Positions 43,527 to 54,885 of a stretch of DNA of 64,000 nucleotides are shown piece by piece. Each line of letters opens with the position of its first letter. The stretch's first letter is position 1. The stretch is from Gracilaria domingensis (Eukaryota > Rhodophyta > Florideophyceae > Gracilariales > Gracilariaceae): assembly GCA_022539475.1 (NCBI GenBank), contig VCMS01000188.1, positions 1 through 64,000 on the forward strand, written 5' to 3'. Under the pieces are notes generated by a model that was not told the origin of the DNA, made no database searches, and saw only the letters and a program-made list of their open reading frames with translations. The position numbers were made by a program, and so were the translations under genes.

Positions 43527-44175
43527 GAAGATGGCGTGGTTTTTGGTACTGAACGTAGCTGATGTTGTTTACGATCGCGGTTTGTGCAATCTGCTAGTTG
43601 GCGTCTAGAAACTTGATCGTAGACAATGGTGTAAAGCACTAGCAATCTACTGTTGACTTTCAACCTTCTCCGCAGTTCAGGTTTCTGTTCGGGACCAAGG
43701 CGGGCTTCCCAGGTGGAAGGTGCGATATCTTGGCCAATGGGTGAGACGTGGAAGAGGCCTTCATGCGGAGAACTGCCTTTCGTTCCGCATCACAACCAGC
43801 TACGCAGGCAATATGCGTGGAACAAATTCAAAAGCGCTCCACGCTGCATGCCTGCAGGCCACATGGGCTTTGTGCTGCAACGCTAAAATCATGAACGAGC
43901 AGGCTAACCTTCTTGATCAGTTTTACTCTGCTTAAACCTTTATTCAGGAAAGAAATGCCGCTAACTGGGCAAGTCCCACGTGCGCCGACGCGGTCATGAC
44001 CTTGAACAGGCAGTGAATTCTTCTATAAAACTGTTGACAGCTTGACAGTGATTACACACTCTTTAATTTTAAAATGAATTAAAATTTGAAAGTCACGTTC
44101 GATTGTATCACTTCCGGTGATCCAATTCATTTTGAAGCACTCCTTCTCAGACTAGGAGAGCTGTCCATTTATCAC
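43527..44175. other. 3' flank of the glycine-rich gene, no further gene
   Basis: Short frames of 70-80 codons at 43653-43935 have no motif. A possible polyadenylation-like region lies in AT-rich sequence near 44050-44100. Confidence 0.45.
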
Positions 44176-44293
44176 AGGTGTACATCTGGACTATCAGTGT
44201 ATGTCGGTCTAGGTCGAGGACCTCGACCTAGATGATTTCCGCTTGCAAACCTCGACCTAGACCGACATACACTGATAGTCCAGATGTACACCT
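44176..44293. repeat. Perfect 44-bp inverted repeat with 30-nt loop
   Basis: The left arm 44176-44219 (AGGTGTACATCTGGAC...CTAGGTCGAGG) is the exact reverse complement of 44250-44293. The loop itself begins ACCTCGACCTAGA, so the 11 bases CTAGGTCGAGG at the left arm tip can also pair with the loop. There is no tract or target duplication to make it a standard transposon. Possible roles are a small-RNA precursor, a foldback element or a strong structural terminator. Confidence 0.9.
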
Positions 44294-44916
44294 CCATGGG
44301 AAATGTCATAATATGACTTATAACCTTCCGATCCCTCCGAGATACGCCGAAAATCAAAATGCGGGAAAAGCTTTAACCTTAAAAAATACGAGTTTAGAGC
44401 AGGACGATTCCGTCGCACAGATAGAATCGCACAATGCAAGCTACTCTACTTCTACATCATAAATTCAATGAATGTTTTGGATGTTCAAGTTTCGTGCAGT
44501 AATGGGAGCTCCATCAGACGTTGTACTCGTGAGTTTTTTCATTGTTGATACTACTTCACTATGCTCACTCGTAAACTCGTTTCAAAGAGTCGTTTTGGAT
44601 TCGTCCTTCCAACGTGTTCCAGTGATTGAATGGATGGCTCAATCCGAGGACAGCTCACAATCGCGAGTAGGCTCTGCTACGCTACTCCTTCATAGGACTA
44701 CGTTTTTGTTACTGTTGAGTCAAGAAGTCAGCACTTGCGGTAGCATTGGTAGCAAATATGTCACAAGAAAGCGTGAACGTTTATTAGATAGCTTACGAAG
44801 GGGCTCCAGGTTGAAGATGTAATTGCCTTCAATGCGGACAAGGTCACTGAACTTTTCAGCTAGCAGAGTAAGTGGCGATTGAGCTACTCCCATTATATAA
44901 ATGGAACAGGCTTATC
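44294..44916. other. Intergenic sequence, no supported gene
   Basis: A 116-codon plus-strand frame at 44472-44822 shows no domain and begins at a non-preferred start. Nothing else stands out. Confidence 0.45.
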
Positions 44917-45385
44917 CACTATGGCAGTTCGTTAGTGCCTTTAAGCAGAGTCATGCTCGCTTTTCTATCTATTTTTACAATAGTTGCAAAGTCATAGCAA
45001 CAAGAATCACCTGCACGTTTATGAACGTCTAATCACAAGCATAGGAGTAGAACTACTAGGTTGGACTGTCTCAATTGCTTCAATCCAAGGTCATAACGTC
45101 TTAGCTGGAGCGAGTGCTGGCGGTAGACACTGCCAATATATTATGAACGACTACCACTATGGCAGTCGTAGTCGCTTTAAAACCGCAGAGTCATGTCGGT
45201 CTTCTATCTATTGTCCAATAGTGCAAAGACATCTAACAGACTGAAATCACCTTAGATGACTGTGAGTCATCAATGGACTGTCTAGTTCGACAGCTTTCAA
45301 CAACAACAAATGAACGAATGATATGTCGGAAGATTAGTCTAATCCCAAGACATAAGTCAGACTACTGAGATGCTTGCGTTACTAC
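44917..45385 (+). repeat. Degenerate direct repeat, period about 234 bp
   Basis: CCACTATGGCAGT...CTTTAA...GCAGAGTCATG...TCTATCTATT...CAATAGT...GCAAAG recurs at 44918 and 45152 in the same order with substitutions and small indels. Weaker echoes continue towards 45560. The unit contains no frame. Confidence 0.55.
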
Positions 45386-46639
45386 TGTGGGCGGTCACAA
45401 TATGATGCTACTTAATACCTCTCAAAGATCATACCACGTCATCATCGAGCTGCTATTGAGCCCGTATCATCTTGTGCAGTAGACACCTGACCTCATATGA
45501 CTACGCCACTGCTGCGAGTCTCACCAACTGTCATCAATACCTGACAGATTGTGCCACGTCATATCTATGTTCGAGAAATGCTACTTGGATGCGCTGAATC
45601 CCGATACGACCACTGCGTTTAAAACACTCAGCAAATCATCACACCACAGTAAAAAAACCCATCGCAAGTGCATCAATAAGACGTAATGAAAACTCGCTCT
45701 TGTCCGTCACTCATAATCTTCAGGACCGCTGGCACTTGTGCTCGCGTGGTGCTCCGAACGATCAGTAGAGCTCGATGGACAGATTTAACTAATGTGCTTT
45801 TGGTTTTTTTTTGTGTTACTGATGATAGTTGGCGATCGTTGGTGCCGAGAAGCCCAAGCTCTGGCTTTTATAGGCTTTCACTAGCGCCCTCTCGTAAGTA
45901 AAGGTTGTCTATTCTATGTCCTCTCCTTTTAACTATTGTTTCGTGGTTTCCTTGCATTAGCTGAAACAATTCTCCTTCTATGATAACCATCTTGCACTAT
46001 CACGTATTGTGATAAAATGCAAGAAACGATGGACATATCATTTTTAGTGCAATCTACACTTGCTTTCTTTTCTAAAACTATTTTTCATCGTAAAAGATTA
46101 TCTACTATTCTAGTCTATAATTACCTATTGCTCAACCGGATGTTTGATAATGTTATGAAGAATTTGATTGAACAATTTTTTCTTCTTTCTCTCGTAAAAA
46201 CGTCTGCAGGATTAGATTTTAAACAAATGAATCCAACATCTAAAATTTTGTTTCTATCATAAGCTTTTCAAACCGCACATATGTCAATGAGCAATCTCCC
46301 TTGCCGATGATTTTTTTAATTACGTCAAAGAGAGTTTTAAAATCGGTGAACATTTTGATGGATATGTTTCTTTTTCGTAATTCTTTCAGATCGTGCTTTA
46401 GGGTGTAAACGTAGTTAAAAATATCTGCAAAAACAAAACCTTTCCGACCTATTACTCAACGAATCACACGACCAGGGGTGTCTTACAATATATTGCCATT
46501 GCAATATATTGCAATATGCAATAAATAATACAAATTGCAGAGTGCGTGAGCATTGCAATTTATATTGCACTTTTCTTCTTTATTGCAGTCGATATTGGGA
46601 AGCTTTCTACATTATTGTAATTTCTATTGCTGTTTGTAC
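45386..46639. other. AT-rich region with ATTGCAATAT-type simple repeats, no supported gene
   Basis: An 81-codon AT-rich frame (46017-46262) is probably chance. At about 46485-46625 the motif ATTGCA/TATTGC/ATTGCAATAT occurs many times in both orientations, forming a dense self-complementary patch. Confidence 0.5.
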
Positions 46640-48640
46640 AGTGTCATGACACTCACGAAAACCAAGGAACGATCTAAAAGGATATGACGATGTTGAATGC
46701 ATAACGACAGGTGTATCTTCAACGTACCCCAGACAGGATCGTTCCTCATCTAAGGGCCATTCCATAAGTTTACAAATTTGGAAAACGGAAAGGGCCAATC
46801 AAGACGTGTGCAATATTCATTGCACACGTTGCCTTGCTCTTGTTTCCGCAACCGTTTCCGTAGGGCGCTCGATTTGTTTTGCCTTCATAAAAACAAACCC
46901 CGATTGCTATCGCATACACTGTCGCAATGCAATAAGTTCTATACTTGCACAGCGCTCACAAACTCAAATAAGTAAATCTCCCTCCATGTCGTGCACTTTA
47001 GAATGCGAGGTTCCCAACCACCATCAATGAATGTAGGACATTTCAGCGCAGCCCTCACTACCGCAGTCCTTACAACAAACTAATAATGCTTCAACAACTG
47101 AAAAAACACCAACAGATGTATCTACCGCTGTAGCTATTCTACAACAGCAAAAGATGAACAACGGATTCTGCAAGCAGTCAATTAAAGCATCTAAAATCGT
47201 TGGGGCATACAATGCAAAGCGTGATACTAAGCTCAATCTGATCGGGATGAAAACGGTGCGGCGCACTGTTTTGTTCTTGGATCTACAGCAAATCATTAAT
47301 GATCTACCTTATCATGCACAATGCAATATGGCTATTGGGTCGAAATTCTCAATGACGACCGTTTGCAGTGAGCGTAAGGACACCTTCGAAGAAGTATCAA
47401 AATATATTTGAGGAGATATTCTAGTGCTTGAAGATGGAAAGGTTAAAATTTGTTTGCCTATGAAGACAGAACCTGTGAATAGTTCTTAACTCACCGACGG
47501 AAGAGCACCAGCGTTTGACGCGTCAAAAGTTTCCCGTATACTGCATGCCCTCACTGATCCACATATGACTGTCGCGCCCCAGATATTGGTGGAATGCTTA
47601 AGCATTAAACAAGAATGAGTTGGACCAACAGCGCGAAGATCTTTCGTGCGAGAAGATTGCTCCATTGTTTAATGATCTATCTTTTAAACCACCTCCAAAT
47701 ACCATTCGTACAGGTCGTATTACTCTCAGTGACATCCGTCTATTGAACTCTGCACAGCGACCATATGAACGAGAGCGTGATTTACTCAAGCGTAAATTCG
47801 CTGCGTTCACGAGCCAATACGGCATATGCTTATCTCGCTACGAACCAACTGGACAAGGTGATCCGGAAGCGCCTTTCTTAGTTTCGCTAACGGTGTCAGT
47901 TACATCATGTACGCGCATTGCTTTCTTAAATTGCACACTATTCTGCAACCTCCTGCGACCATAGCACTGGAGGCAGACACGCAACAAGAGGAAGGCGTTA
48001 ATGAAGGTATATCACCATACGGATTTGGGAGGAATGCTGCCAGCCATAGTCAATACTCATCACGACGTAAGACGCTGGATGTCAATATTGTTGGCATGGA
48101 CGGGCTTGTTTCTGTTCTTTCTGCTAGACGTGACACAAGTTCAGTGGAGAATGATGAGCTAAATCGTGGTACTCTTCAGCTCGAAATGTTTGAGGCTCAC
48201 GCTCGTCATACTACTTCTGCATTGGAAGCAATCAGGAAAACTATGCAAATGATGGATGAAGCTAGAAGCGTTGAGGATAGGGAGGTTTTCAAGCTTGTTC
48301 TGGATAAACTTAAGGCTAACCTCGATTGCGGTGCAAGGATGCAATCCAGATCGTGAGACAATGCGAGTTCTTGTTTATTGTACACCATAACAGCGCATTA
48401 TTGCCGTAGGCTTAGCTAGAACTGTGCAGAATTCAGTGAAGAATTATACGCGGAAGGCCCTAGACGTGACTATAGAAGCGGGTAAGGCGTTCGAAACGAA
48501 CTTGAAAACTGCTGAGATGGCTGGCGTTCCAGGCAAGGAAGCCGCAAGCCACCCGCACCCATCCAAGGCGAAGGCGTTTTCGTTTGCCGCGTCGCTCTTG
48601 GAAGAACTTTGCTTGCAGAAACGCAGACAATCGGTGTGAG
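46640..48640 (+). pseudogene. Decayed unknown gene, plus strand
   Basis: Protein-like pieces follow one another in shifting frames: 46740-47030, 47060-47411 (NGFCKQSIKASKIVGAYNAK; RRTVLFLDLQQIINDLPYH), 47412-47590, 47620-47890 (EKIAPLFNDLSFKPPP; GRITLSDIRLLNSAQRPYER) and 47907-48356 (LNRGTLQLEMFEAHARHT; a helical MQMMDEARSVEDREVF stretch). At least two frameshifts and several stops break it. Either it is an old transposon or duplicated gene, or introns were missed. I recognise no catalytic motif. Confidence 0.45.
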
Positions 48641-49523
48641 TTCTAACTCATGAAGTGGTATGCTGTCCTCCCATAAGCTACTTTCTAGACTACTCCATAT
48701 TGAGGCAATGTCTTTGCTTGTGGACTTTCCCTGACAGTCTTCAAAACAGGAACCGCACTTTGCAATGCATGGATGGAACGACGCGAGTCTCTAAGCTACT
48801 CGGCTCTGAATCTGTAATCGCGCAGATTAAGGTACATCGGGGTGGACTTGCACGCGCCCGCAACAATGGCATAACTTCTCATGTTCTTCGCATAAGTCGC
48901 AGGAGTACAAGCCCGTTATGATGTTTCATATAACCCTTTCTTGCACCGTCCTTGTGCACGCGCCGGCGAGAGGCCCAGTGAAGACTGCAGAATTTACAGC
49001 ACGCAGTACGCCTTTGGTCATAACCATGTGCTCGATTTCTTCGAAGTGTAAGCGTCGCAGAATGGTATTCAGCGAGACCATGAGCTTTCCCACTGGGAAC
49101 CCAAAGCGTCATTTGCCCATCGCCTTCGAAAGCTAGGCGCCGAGTTCCGTCCACAGGTCACGTGCGCCTTTGCGCGACGCGTCGGTTTTGATCATGTGCT
49201 GTACGTACCGTCTGACAGCAGCTGCTTGAGCACTATAGTGCTCACTAGCTAGTGAGCGCAATGAATTCACGAAAAGCGCTATGAAAAGTGGCGTAAAGAT
49301 GATTAGTGGCTATGCAGATTTCAGGTTTAAAGCGAAAAAGAACACAATATAAAGTCAACGATCCGATGCTTGGATCCTGGAAGTTTTTCCTTTCGTTCTC
49401 TGCATCGTTTTTATTTCTCAAGCAGTAAACTGGCTCCTATTTCAAACGGAGCCAGTGTCAGACACTGTCAGCGCGATGCGCCGTGTTTCAAAGAGCATCT
49501 TCAGCCTCATCAAGTGGGCTACT
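48641..49523. other. Probable downstream/LTR region of element F, not delimited
   Basis: Read on the minus strand, the sequence just left of the MULE continues element F past its pol stop: an AATAAAAACG signal near 49410-49420 and small inverted repeats around GACAGTGTCTGACACTG (49450-49470). LTR ends cannot be fixed because the matching LTR is missing. No gene is supported. Confidence 0.35.
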
Positions 49524-49532
49524 GCTACAGTG
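49524..49532. repeat. MULE target-site duplication, left
   Basis: GCTACAGTG, identical to 54861-54869. Nine bp is the typical MULE duplication. Confidence 0.9.
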
Positions 49533-49987
49533 AGTAGACTTTAAACTCCCTACAATGTCCGTCACGATGTGTCGTGAACGGCCGGTTGCCGCCGGTGGCC
49601 GTGTCCGTTGAAGCATTACACAACACGGCATTACACGCACCGATTGCAGCTGTTGTGCACCGATGCACGCACAGTTGTTCACGCGCTGCCTCCGCCGGCG
49701 ATCAAAACCTTGCAAGCTGATCTCGCCGGCTGTGTTCACCAGTCTCCTCCCTCGTCGTCGCTCAGCCTTTGCGCCTTCGGCGCCATTCGCGCTTCGCGCC
49801 CTTTTGCGCACTCCTCCGTTATCTCCTCGCCTTTGGCGCCCCCTGGCGTCATTTGCTACCATCGTTGTCGCTCAATCTACGCCACACGCCCTCGTGCTCT
49901 CCCGCACAGCCAACAATGCCACACTCTTCTTGCTACTGGCTTCCCTCTGTCCCGCTTAGCCTTGGTTGATCGACGTTCCCCGCCCTT
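49533..49987 (+). repeat. MULE left terminal inverted repeat (455 bp)
   Basis: It starts AGTAGACTTTAAACTCCCTA and ends CGACGTTCCCCGCCCTT. The right copy differs by only scattered bases (for example the second base). It is pyrimidine-rich on this strand. Confidence 0.9.
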
Positions 49988-50715
49988 TTGCTCTACGCCT
50001 CATCTTTTGGCTTCGATGTGCCTCTCTTGGTCAGTGTCCACCAGTGATTGCGTCGCTTTCTCTTTCTAGCTCTGCTTTTGGCATCATTCTCGGCTCCGGC
50101 TTTTCCGCGTCTTGCGGCCACTCGCGTTTGATTTCTACCTCCGACGCCTTCCGGCCTCCTTCGTGTCACGCCTTTTTACGTTGACTATCTTCGCGCCACT
50201 TTTATAGCCATGGTAGGTGCTGCAGCGCTTTGTGCGCTGAGGTGCAATCGGCGCCTTCGTCGCAGTCTTTGTCAACAGGGTGGGTCTTGCTCCGTTTGGA
50301 CAACATCTCATCACGTTTTCATCGTCAACGCAACTTTAATGTTTTTTGTGAGCGCTGTATTGTAGTGTGCGCTGCACGTCATTCTCACCATTCTCACCAT
50401 TCTTCTGGTCTAGTTGTTCTCTATACCATTTGCGCTATGCTGCCCTACTTTCAGCGCTATCGTCAATCTTCTTCGGCACTTTCGTCGTTACTTTTCAGGG
50501 CTTTTTCGTTGCCTTAATTGTTACTAGTCAAATGTTCGGCAAACTCATGGGTATCTAGAGTGATCACGAGAGACGTATTTGGGTACCGGACAGGAATAAT
50601 TTGGGGACGGACAGAATTTATAAGGGGAAAGGACTAGATTTTAGTTTTGGCACCAAACAAGCGCGGAGCACAATAATTGCATAAGGTTCCTTGGTATATA
50701 GTGTTGGGCTTTGAA
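49988..50715. other. MULE left subterminal region
   Basis: A pyrimidine-rich, non-coding stretch between the TIR and the transposase. It presumably holds the transposase promoter. Frames seen here are low-complexity Ser/Phe/Leu-rich artefacts. Confidence 0.6.
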
Positions 50716-53319
50716 ATGTTCTTCAAGTATCTACTCATCGACATCAAGAACTCAGTGGACGTCATGGGTAATCCGCGAATATTATACCACGAACTGTTTG
50801 AAAGCATTCCACCATACGAAGATGTGATGGACGCGCTACTTTGTACGCTGCAAGTGACTACAGAAGATATCGAATCGGCGTTTCGTGCTATCACTCAAGA
50901 GAACGATGAGATTTCAATGGACGAGAACTTTTTTACAGCCATATACATGAAGCTGTTGGATCATAGGGAGCAATGGACTCTTTCTGCACTTCGCTCGTTT
51001 GCGGTTACGACTCGCAGTGGTTGCAATAAAGCGTTCACTACGGACTGTTTCTTTTCGAATACTAGCTTCACTCTCACACAGAGATGTTACAAGTGTCGCA
51101 GTGAAACTAAAACCTGCGAGGTCCCAACTGTGGTGAACGCGAAGTTGTCGGGTAGAAACCTCACTTCAGATATGTTTGTGTCTGTGTACAAGACCATCAT
51201 TGAAGCAGCCCGTCATCTCTCCTATCCAACCGAAGTACTCTGTGTAGCCTATGACTGCTTGTTTGACTTAACAGTCTCTGAGCCCAATGATACAGGGCAT
51301 GATTGCAGCGCTCTGCCAGACAATATGGTAGGTACCACACAGCAAGAATTTCTCTCAATTGTGCAGAAGATAGAGAAGTATACATACATTGTGCATCAAA
51401 GAGCTTCGGGTACCCGCAAGTCGGAATCGTACATATGCAGTCAGAGGCGCACTAAACAACCCAACATGAACCGGCCAATCAAGAGACATCGCCAGTCTAA
51501 AAAGGAAATGGACTGTGGAGGTTTCTTATCTTTCTCTTACGGACGTGGGTACAACGCGGTTGCTAGAGTAAAACATGAACGACATCATGAAAAGCTACAA
51601 AAGCTGCCACCACTTAATTTGAGGGCACCAGGCGCAGAAAGAGAAATTAAGGTCATGATTGAAGCCGGCATGACACCATTCCAGATATGTGAGCACATTC
51701 GAAGAATGTTTAAAGTGGAGTTTCAATACCACTAAGTATACTACATCTGGAGCAGAGAGTTGGAGAATCGTTCCAAGAAGTGTGCTGATCCCACTGATTC
51801 TGCTCTGCGAATGATTGAAGATTCGAGCAACATTGATTTACTTTACATGAAGTACGATCCATTCTGTGTTGGATTCGTAGTGAGAACGGGACTGGAAATT
51901 GCTAGGCAACGTAACATTGTAGAGATTCAAATTGACTCTACATATAAGACGAACAGCAACAGTATGGAATTGTTCGCTGTGATTGGCTCATACATTGGTG
52001 TCGGATTTCCTCTTGCCTATCTACTTCTCGACTCTCAAAAGCCGGATGAAGCAGAAGAAGGGTATAGGATAAGAGTTCTGACTACATTTTTGGATAGTTT
52101 TAAACGCGCAACTCCATATATCAAGCCATTGTTTTTCTTTAGTGACAAAGACAAAGCGCAGTTGTCAGCAATTTTTAACGTGTACAGGACTCATCCTTCT
52201 ATGTGTTTGTGGCACATGAAACGCGCGATCAAGAAGAAATTCAATGAGCTAAGAAAAACCGAGTGCACATTATACACAAAGAAGTTGGAAAGTGAAGCGT
52301 TGTCATTGATCACCTACCACTACCATCTGCATCCATTCTTTGTTAAGTTGTCCTTGAAGGCTATACATGCGCTATATATATCCGAAATGAATACGTTTTG
52401 CGATAGCTACCCACTGTTGCAAAAATATCTCATGGATAACTGGTACAAGGCAGAGTGTTTTGCCAAGTGGGGAAGACGACGTACTGATTTCGTGCCAATT
52501 GCTAAGACGACAATGATGGTTGAAAGTCATTGGAGGGTACTGAAGAGGTTATACCTGCACAACTACAATCGCCCCAGAGTCGACCTTCTTGTGTACATAA
52601 TTGATCGCAACTTTCTATCGAAGTACAAATTTGATTTTGAATCATACATTACTGGGCGTAAGAAGCCCTCTTGGTGGAAGTCCTTTACAAAAGAATGGAG
52701 AGCAGCTGCAATTAGGCAGCATAACCACGTTTACCATACTGATACCCAAGCATGGAACTGCTCTTGCAAAGCCTTTTTGCTCAGCAGATTTATGTTCTGC
52801 AAACACCTTGTCAAAGGCAGGAGCTGTCCTTTGTACCGTGTCATCATTCGGAGTCGTCGGCCTCCGTTCCTTCGTTTTGCCAGAGCAGAGGGCAATTACA
52901 CCGCAATCTTTACTGAAGAAGACGCAACCAATTACTGCCGAGATGATGATTACTTCCTCGAAGGTCGCACCTCACAACCGTTGCCTCTGCCAAGCCACGC
53001 CGCACTGCCTAGCAACAATCAACCATTCGCGGTAGAGATTACTGAGCAAAGCGATAACCCCTTTCTCGAATTAGATGATTCGGTAGAAATTGTTCAGCAT
53101 AACCAAGTCTCGACATCGGACGAAATCCGCTCTCTTCTTGAATGGACTTTGGAGCATCTCCGGCAGCTGCGTGAAACGAGTGCATCCGCAAAACAGACTC
53201 AGCACCTTCGAAAGGTCTTACAGAAGCTGTTCGAATACCGCACCGACGTTCGAAAGAATCTACAGGCACGTGTAGCGCCTACTACATGGAGCAACCGAAA
53301 CACACTTGAACTCCGGTGA
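50716..53319 (+). pseudogene. MULE transposase with SWIM zinc finger, one in-frame stop
   Basis: An 867-codon frame runs from the first in-frame ATG (50716) to TGA 53317-53319, broken only by TAA at 51733-51735. Catalytic DDE core: first Asp in QIDSTYKTN (codon 51934, residue 407), second Asp in FFFSDKDKAQ (residue about 477), the family CxxH as CLWHMKRAIKKK (about 52203), and Glu in VESHWRVLKR (codon 52522, residue 603). A SWIM zinc finger follows (CSCKAFLLSRFMFCKH, about 52759-52806). The N-terminal third has a Cys pair (CYKCRSETKTCEVP). The enzyme cuts and joins element ends in the nucleus. The stop lies before the catalytic core and is one change from a sense codon. An intron or readthrough is possible but not visible. 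Confidence 0.9.
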
Positions 53320-54405
53320 TAGGTATAAAAGATATAGATACTCTTTCTTCTGCTCTGCCACCTGTCCTTCCTTCCTCCCGTGTATGCCGTCCTAGAGAAC
53401 ATAACGTTGTGCCGATATTGCGGTTGTATCAATTTCTGGACGGGGATGGCGCAGAGGGCGACGAAGGTGTTGACCAGAGCGGTGTAGAGCAGCAAAACAA
53501 AGCTGGAGTGATAAGCGGTGCAAACTCGGGAGAAAAAAAGGAGGTCACACAGGGGTGAGGACCAGCGACGAAGATTGGTGGCAAGGGTGGGAAGCTTCAA
53601 AAGCAGAGGGCGGCAAGGTCAAGTAGTCTCATGGAGCGGGCACGAAGTGGGGCGGTATATCAATGGAGATTAGAAAAACAGCAAAGTCGACATCGAAGCC
53701 TATGTAACGTACGTACTGATGGCGAAAAGGCCCTAGCTCGATCGGTAGTATGGTGGAAAAATGGCGACTTGAAAGAGAAAAGGGCACCGAGAGCAGCGAC
53801 GACTGTGAATCTGCCAAAGATAGAGATGGAGCCCGGAGTTGGCGAGGAGAAGACCAAGGGCCCAGTGATGTGAAGGTTAGAGGGCGTGAGCGCTGGCGTG
53901 GCAGACGCAGATTTGGCGGCACAGAGTAGCAAGGAAACCGCAAGGAAACCGCCGAAGGCGGAGCAAGCAGAAGGCAAGATCGAGGTTGAGAGAGCACAAA
54001 AAAAAAGAGTGGCAGAGGTAGCGCGCTGGAGAACGCGAAAGACGTTTGACGCGAGCAAAGCAAGGCAAGCGATGGAGGATTAGTAACGAAGACCGAGCGA
54101 CGAAGAGCTAGCGGAAAAAGACACGAGATGGAAGCCAAGCGGCAGACGATGAAAGTCGTAGGCCAAGCAGCAGAGAACGAGCGACAGAAGCCAACCGATG
54201 AAGGACGAGCAACGACGGATGTCAAGCTGCGACTATGCGACGACACGAGAAAGAGAGAATGGAGCGGTTCAGAGCGTGGCAGGCGTCGGGGGTCACCAGG
54301 AGGAACCAAATGCGCGAAAGGCGAGGAAACAACGAATTAGAAACATTGCCGGCGTTACATGCGGGTAAACTACGAGGGAGAAGTAAAGCATAGGTGACGA
54401 CTCTG
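53320..54405. other. MULE right subterminal region
   Basis: About 1.1 kb, purine-rich on the plus strand from 53440. The minus-strand frame at 53629-54309 is low-complexity (Ser/Leu/Phe/Pro) and reflects composition rather than a gene. The asymmetry mirrors the pyrimidine-rich left side. Confidence 0.55.
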
Positions 54406-54860
54406 AAGGGCGGGGAACGTCGATGGACCAAGGCTGAGCGGGACAAAGGGAAGCCAGTAGCAAGAAGAGTGTGGCATTGTTGGCTGTGCGGGAGAGCACG
54501 AGGGCGTGTGACGTAGATTGAGCGACAACGATGGTGGCAAATGACGCCAGGGGGCGCCAAAGGCGAGGAGATAACGGAGGAGTGCGCAAAAGGGCGCGAA
54601 GCGCGAATGGCGCCGAAGGCGCAAAGGCTGAGCGACGACGAGGGAGGAGACTGGTGAACACAGCCGGCGAGATCAGCTTGCAAGGTTTTGATCGCCGGCG
54701 GAGGCAGCGCGTGAACAATTGTGCGTGCATCGTTGCACAACAGCTGCAATCGGTGCGTGTAATGCCGTGTTGTGTAATGCTTCAACGGACACGGCGACCG
54801 GCGGCAACCGACCGTTCACGACACATCGTGACGGACATTGTAGGGAGTTTAAAGTCTAGT
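54406..54860 (-). repeat. MULE right terminal inverted repeat (455 bp)
   Basis: This is the reverse complement of 49533-49987 with few differences. The outer end reads ACTAGACTTTAAACTCCCTA on the minus strand. Confidence 0.9.
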
Positions 54861-54869
54861 GCTACAGTG
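54861..54869. repeat. MULE target-site duplication, right
   Basis: GCTACAGTG, identical to 49524-49532. Confidence 0.9.
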
Positions 54870-54885
54870 GTCTCAGAAACGTCTT

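Larger units (their letters stand above)
49533..54860 (+). mobile_element. Mutator-like DNA transposon (MULE), 5328 bp
   Basis: It is bounded by 455-bp terminal inverted repeats (49533-49987 and 54406-54860) and a perfect 9-bp target duplication. One large transposase frame with a single stop lies inside. By eye the TIRs are almost identical, so the insertion is recent. It lies 17 bp beyond the stop of the minus-strand element F pol, so it post-dates that element. Confidence 0.92.

Noticed and set aside
49608-50069. 153-codon frame repeated in inverted orientation at 54222-54785
   Set aside because: The duplication is explained by the 455-bp MULE terminal inverted repeats, not by a repeated gene.
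53629-54309. 226-codon minus-strand frame inside the MULE
   Set aside because: Low-complexity Ser/Leu/Phe/Pro sequence produced by the pyrimidine-rich strand. No domain, and it overlaps the subterminal region.
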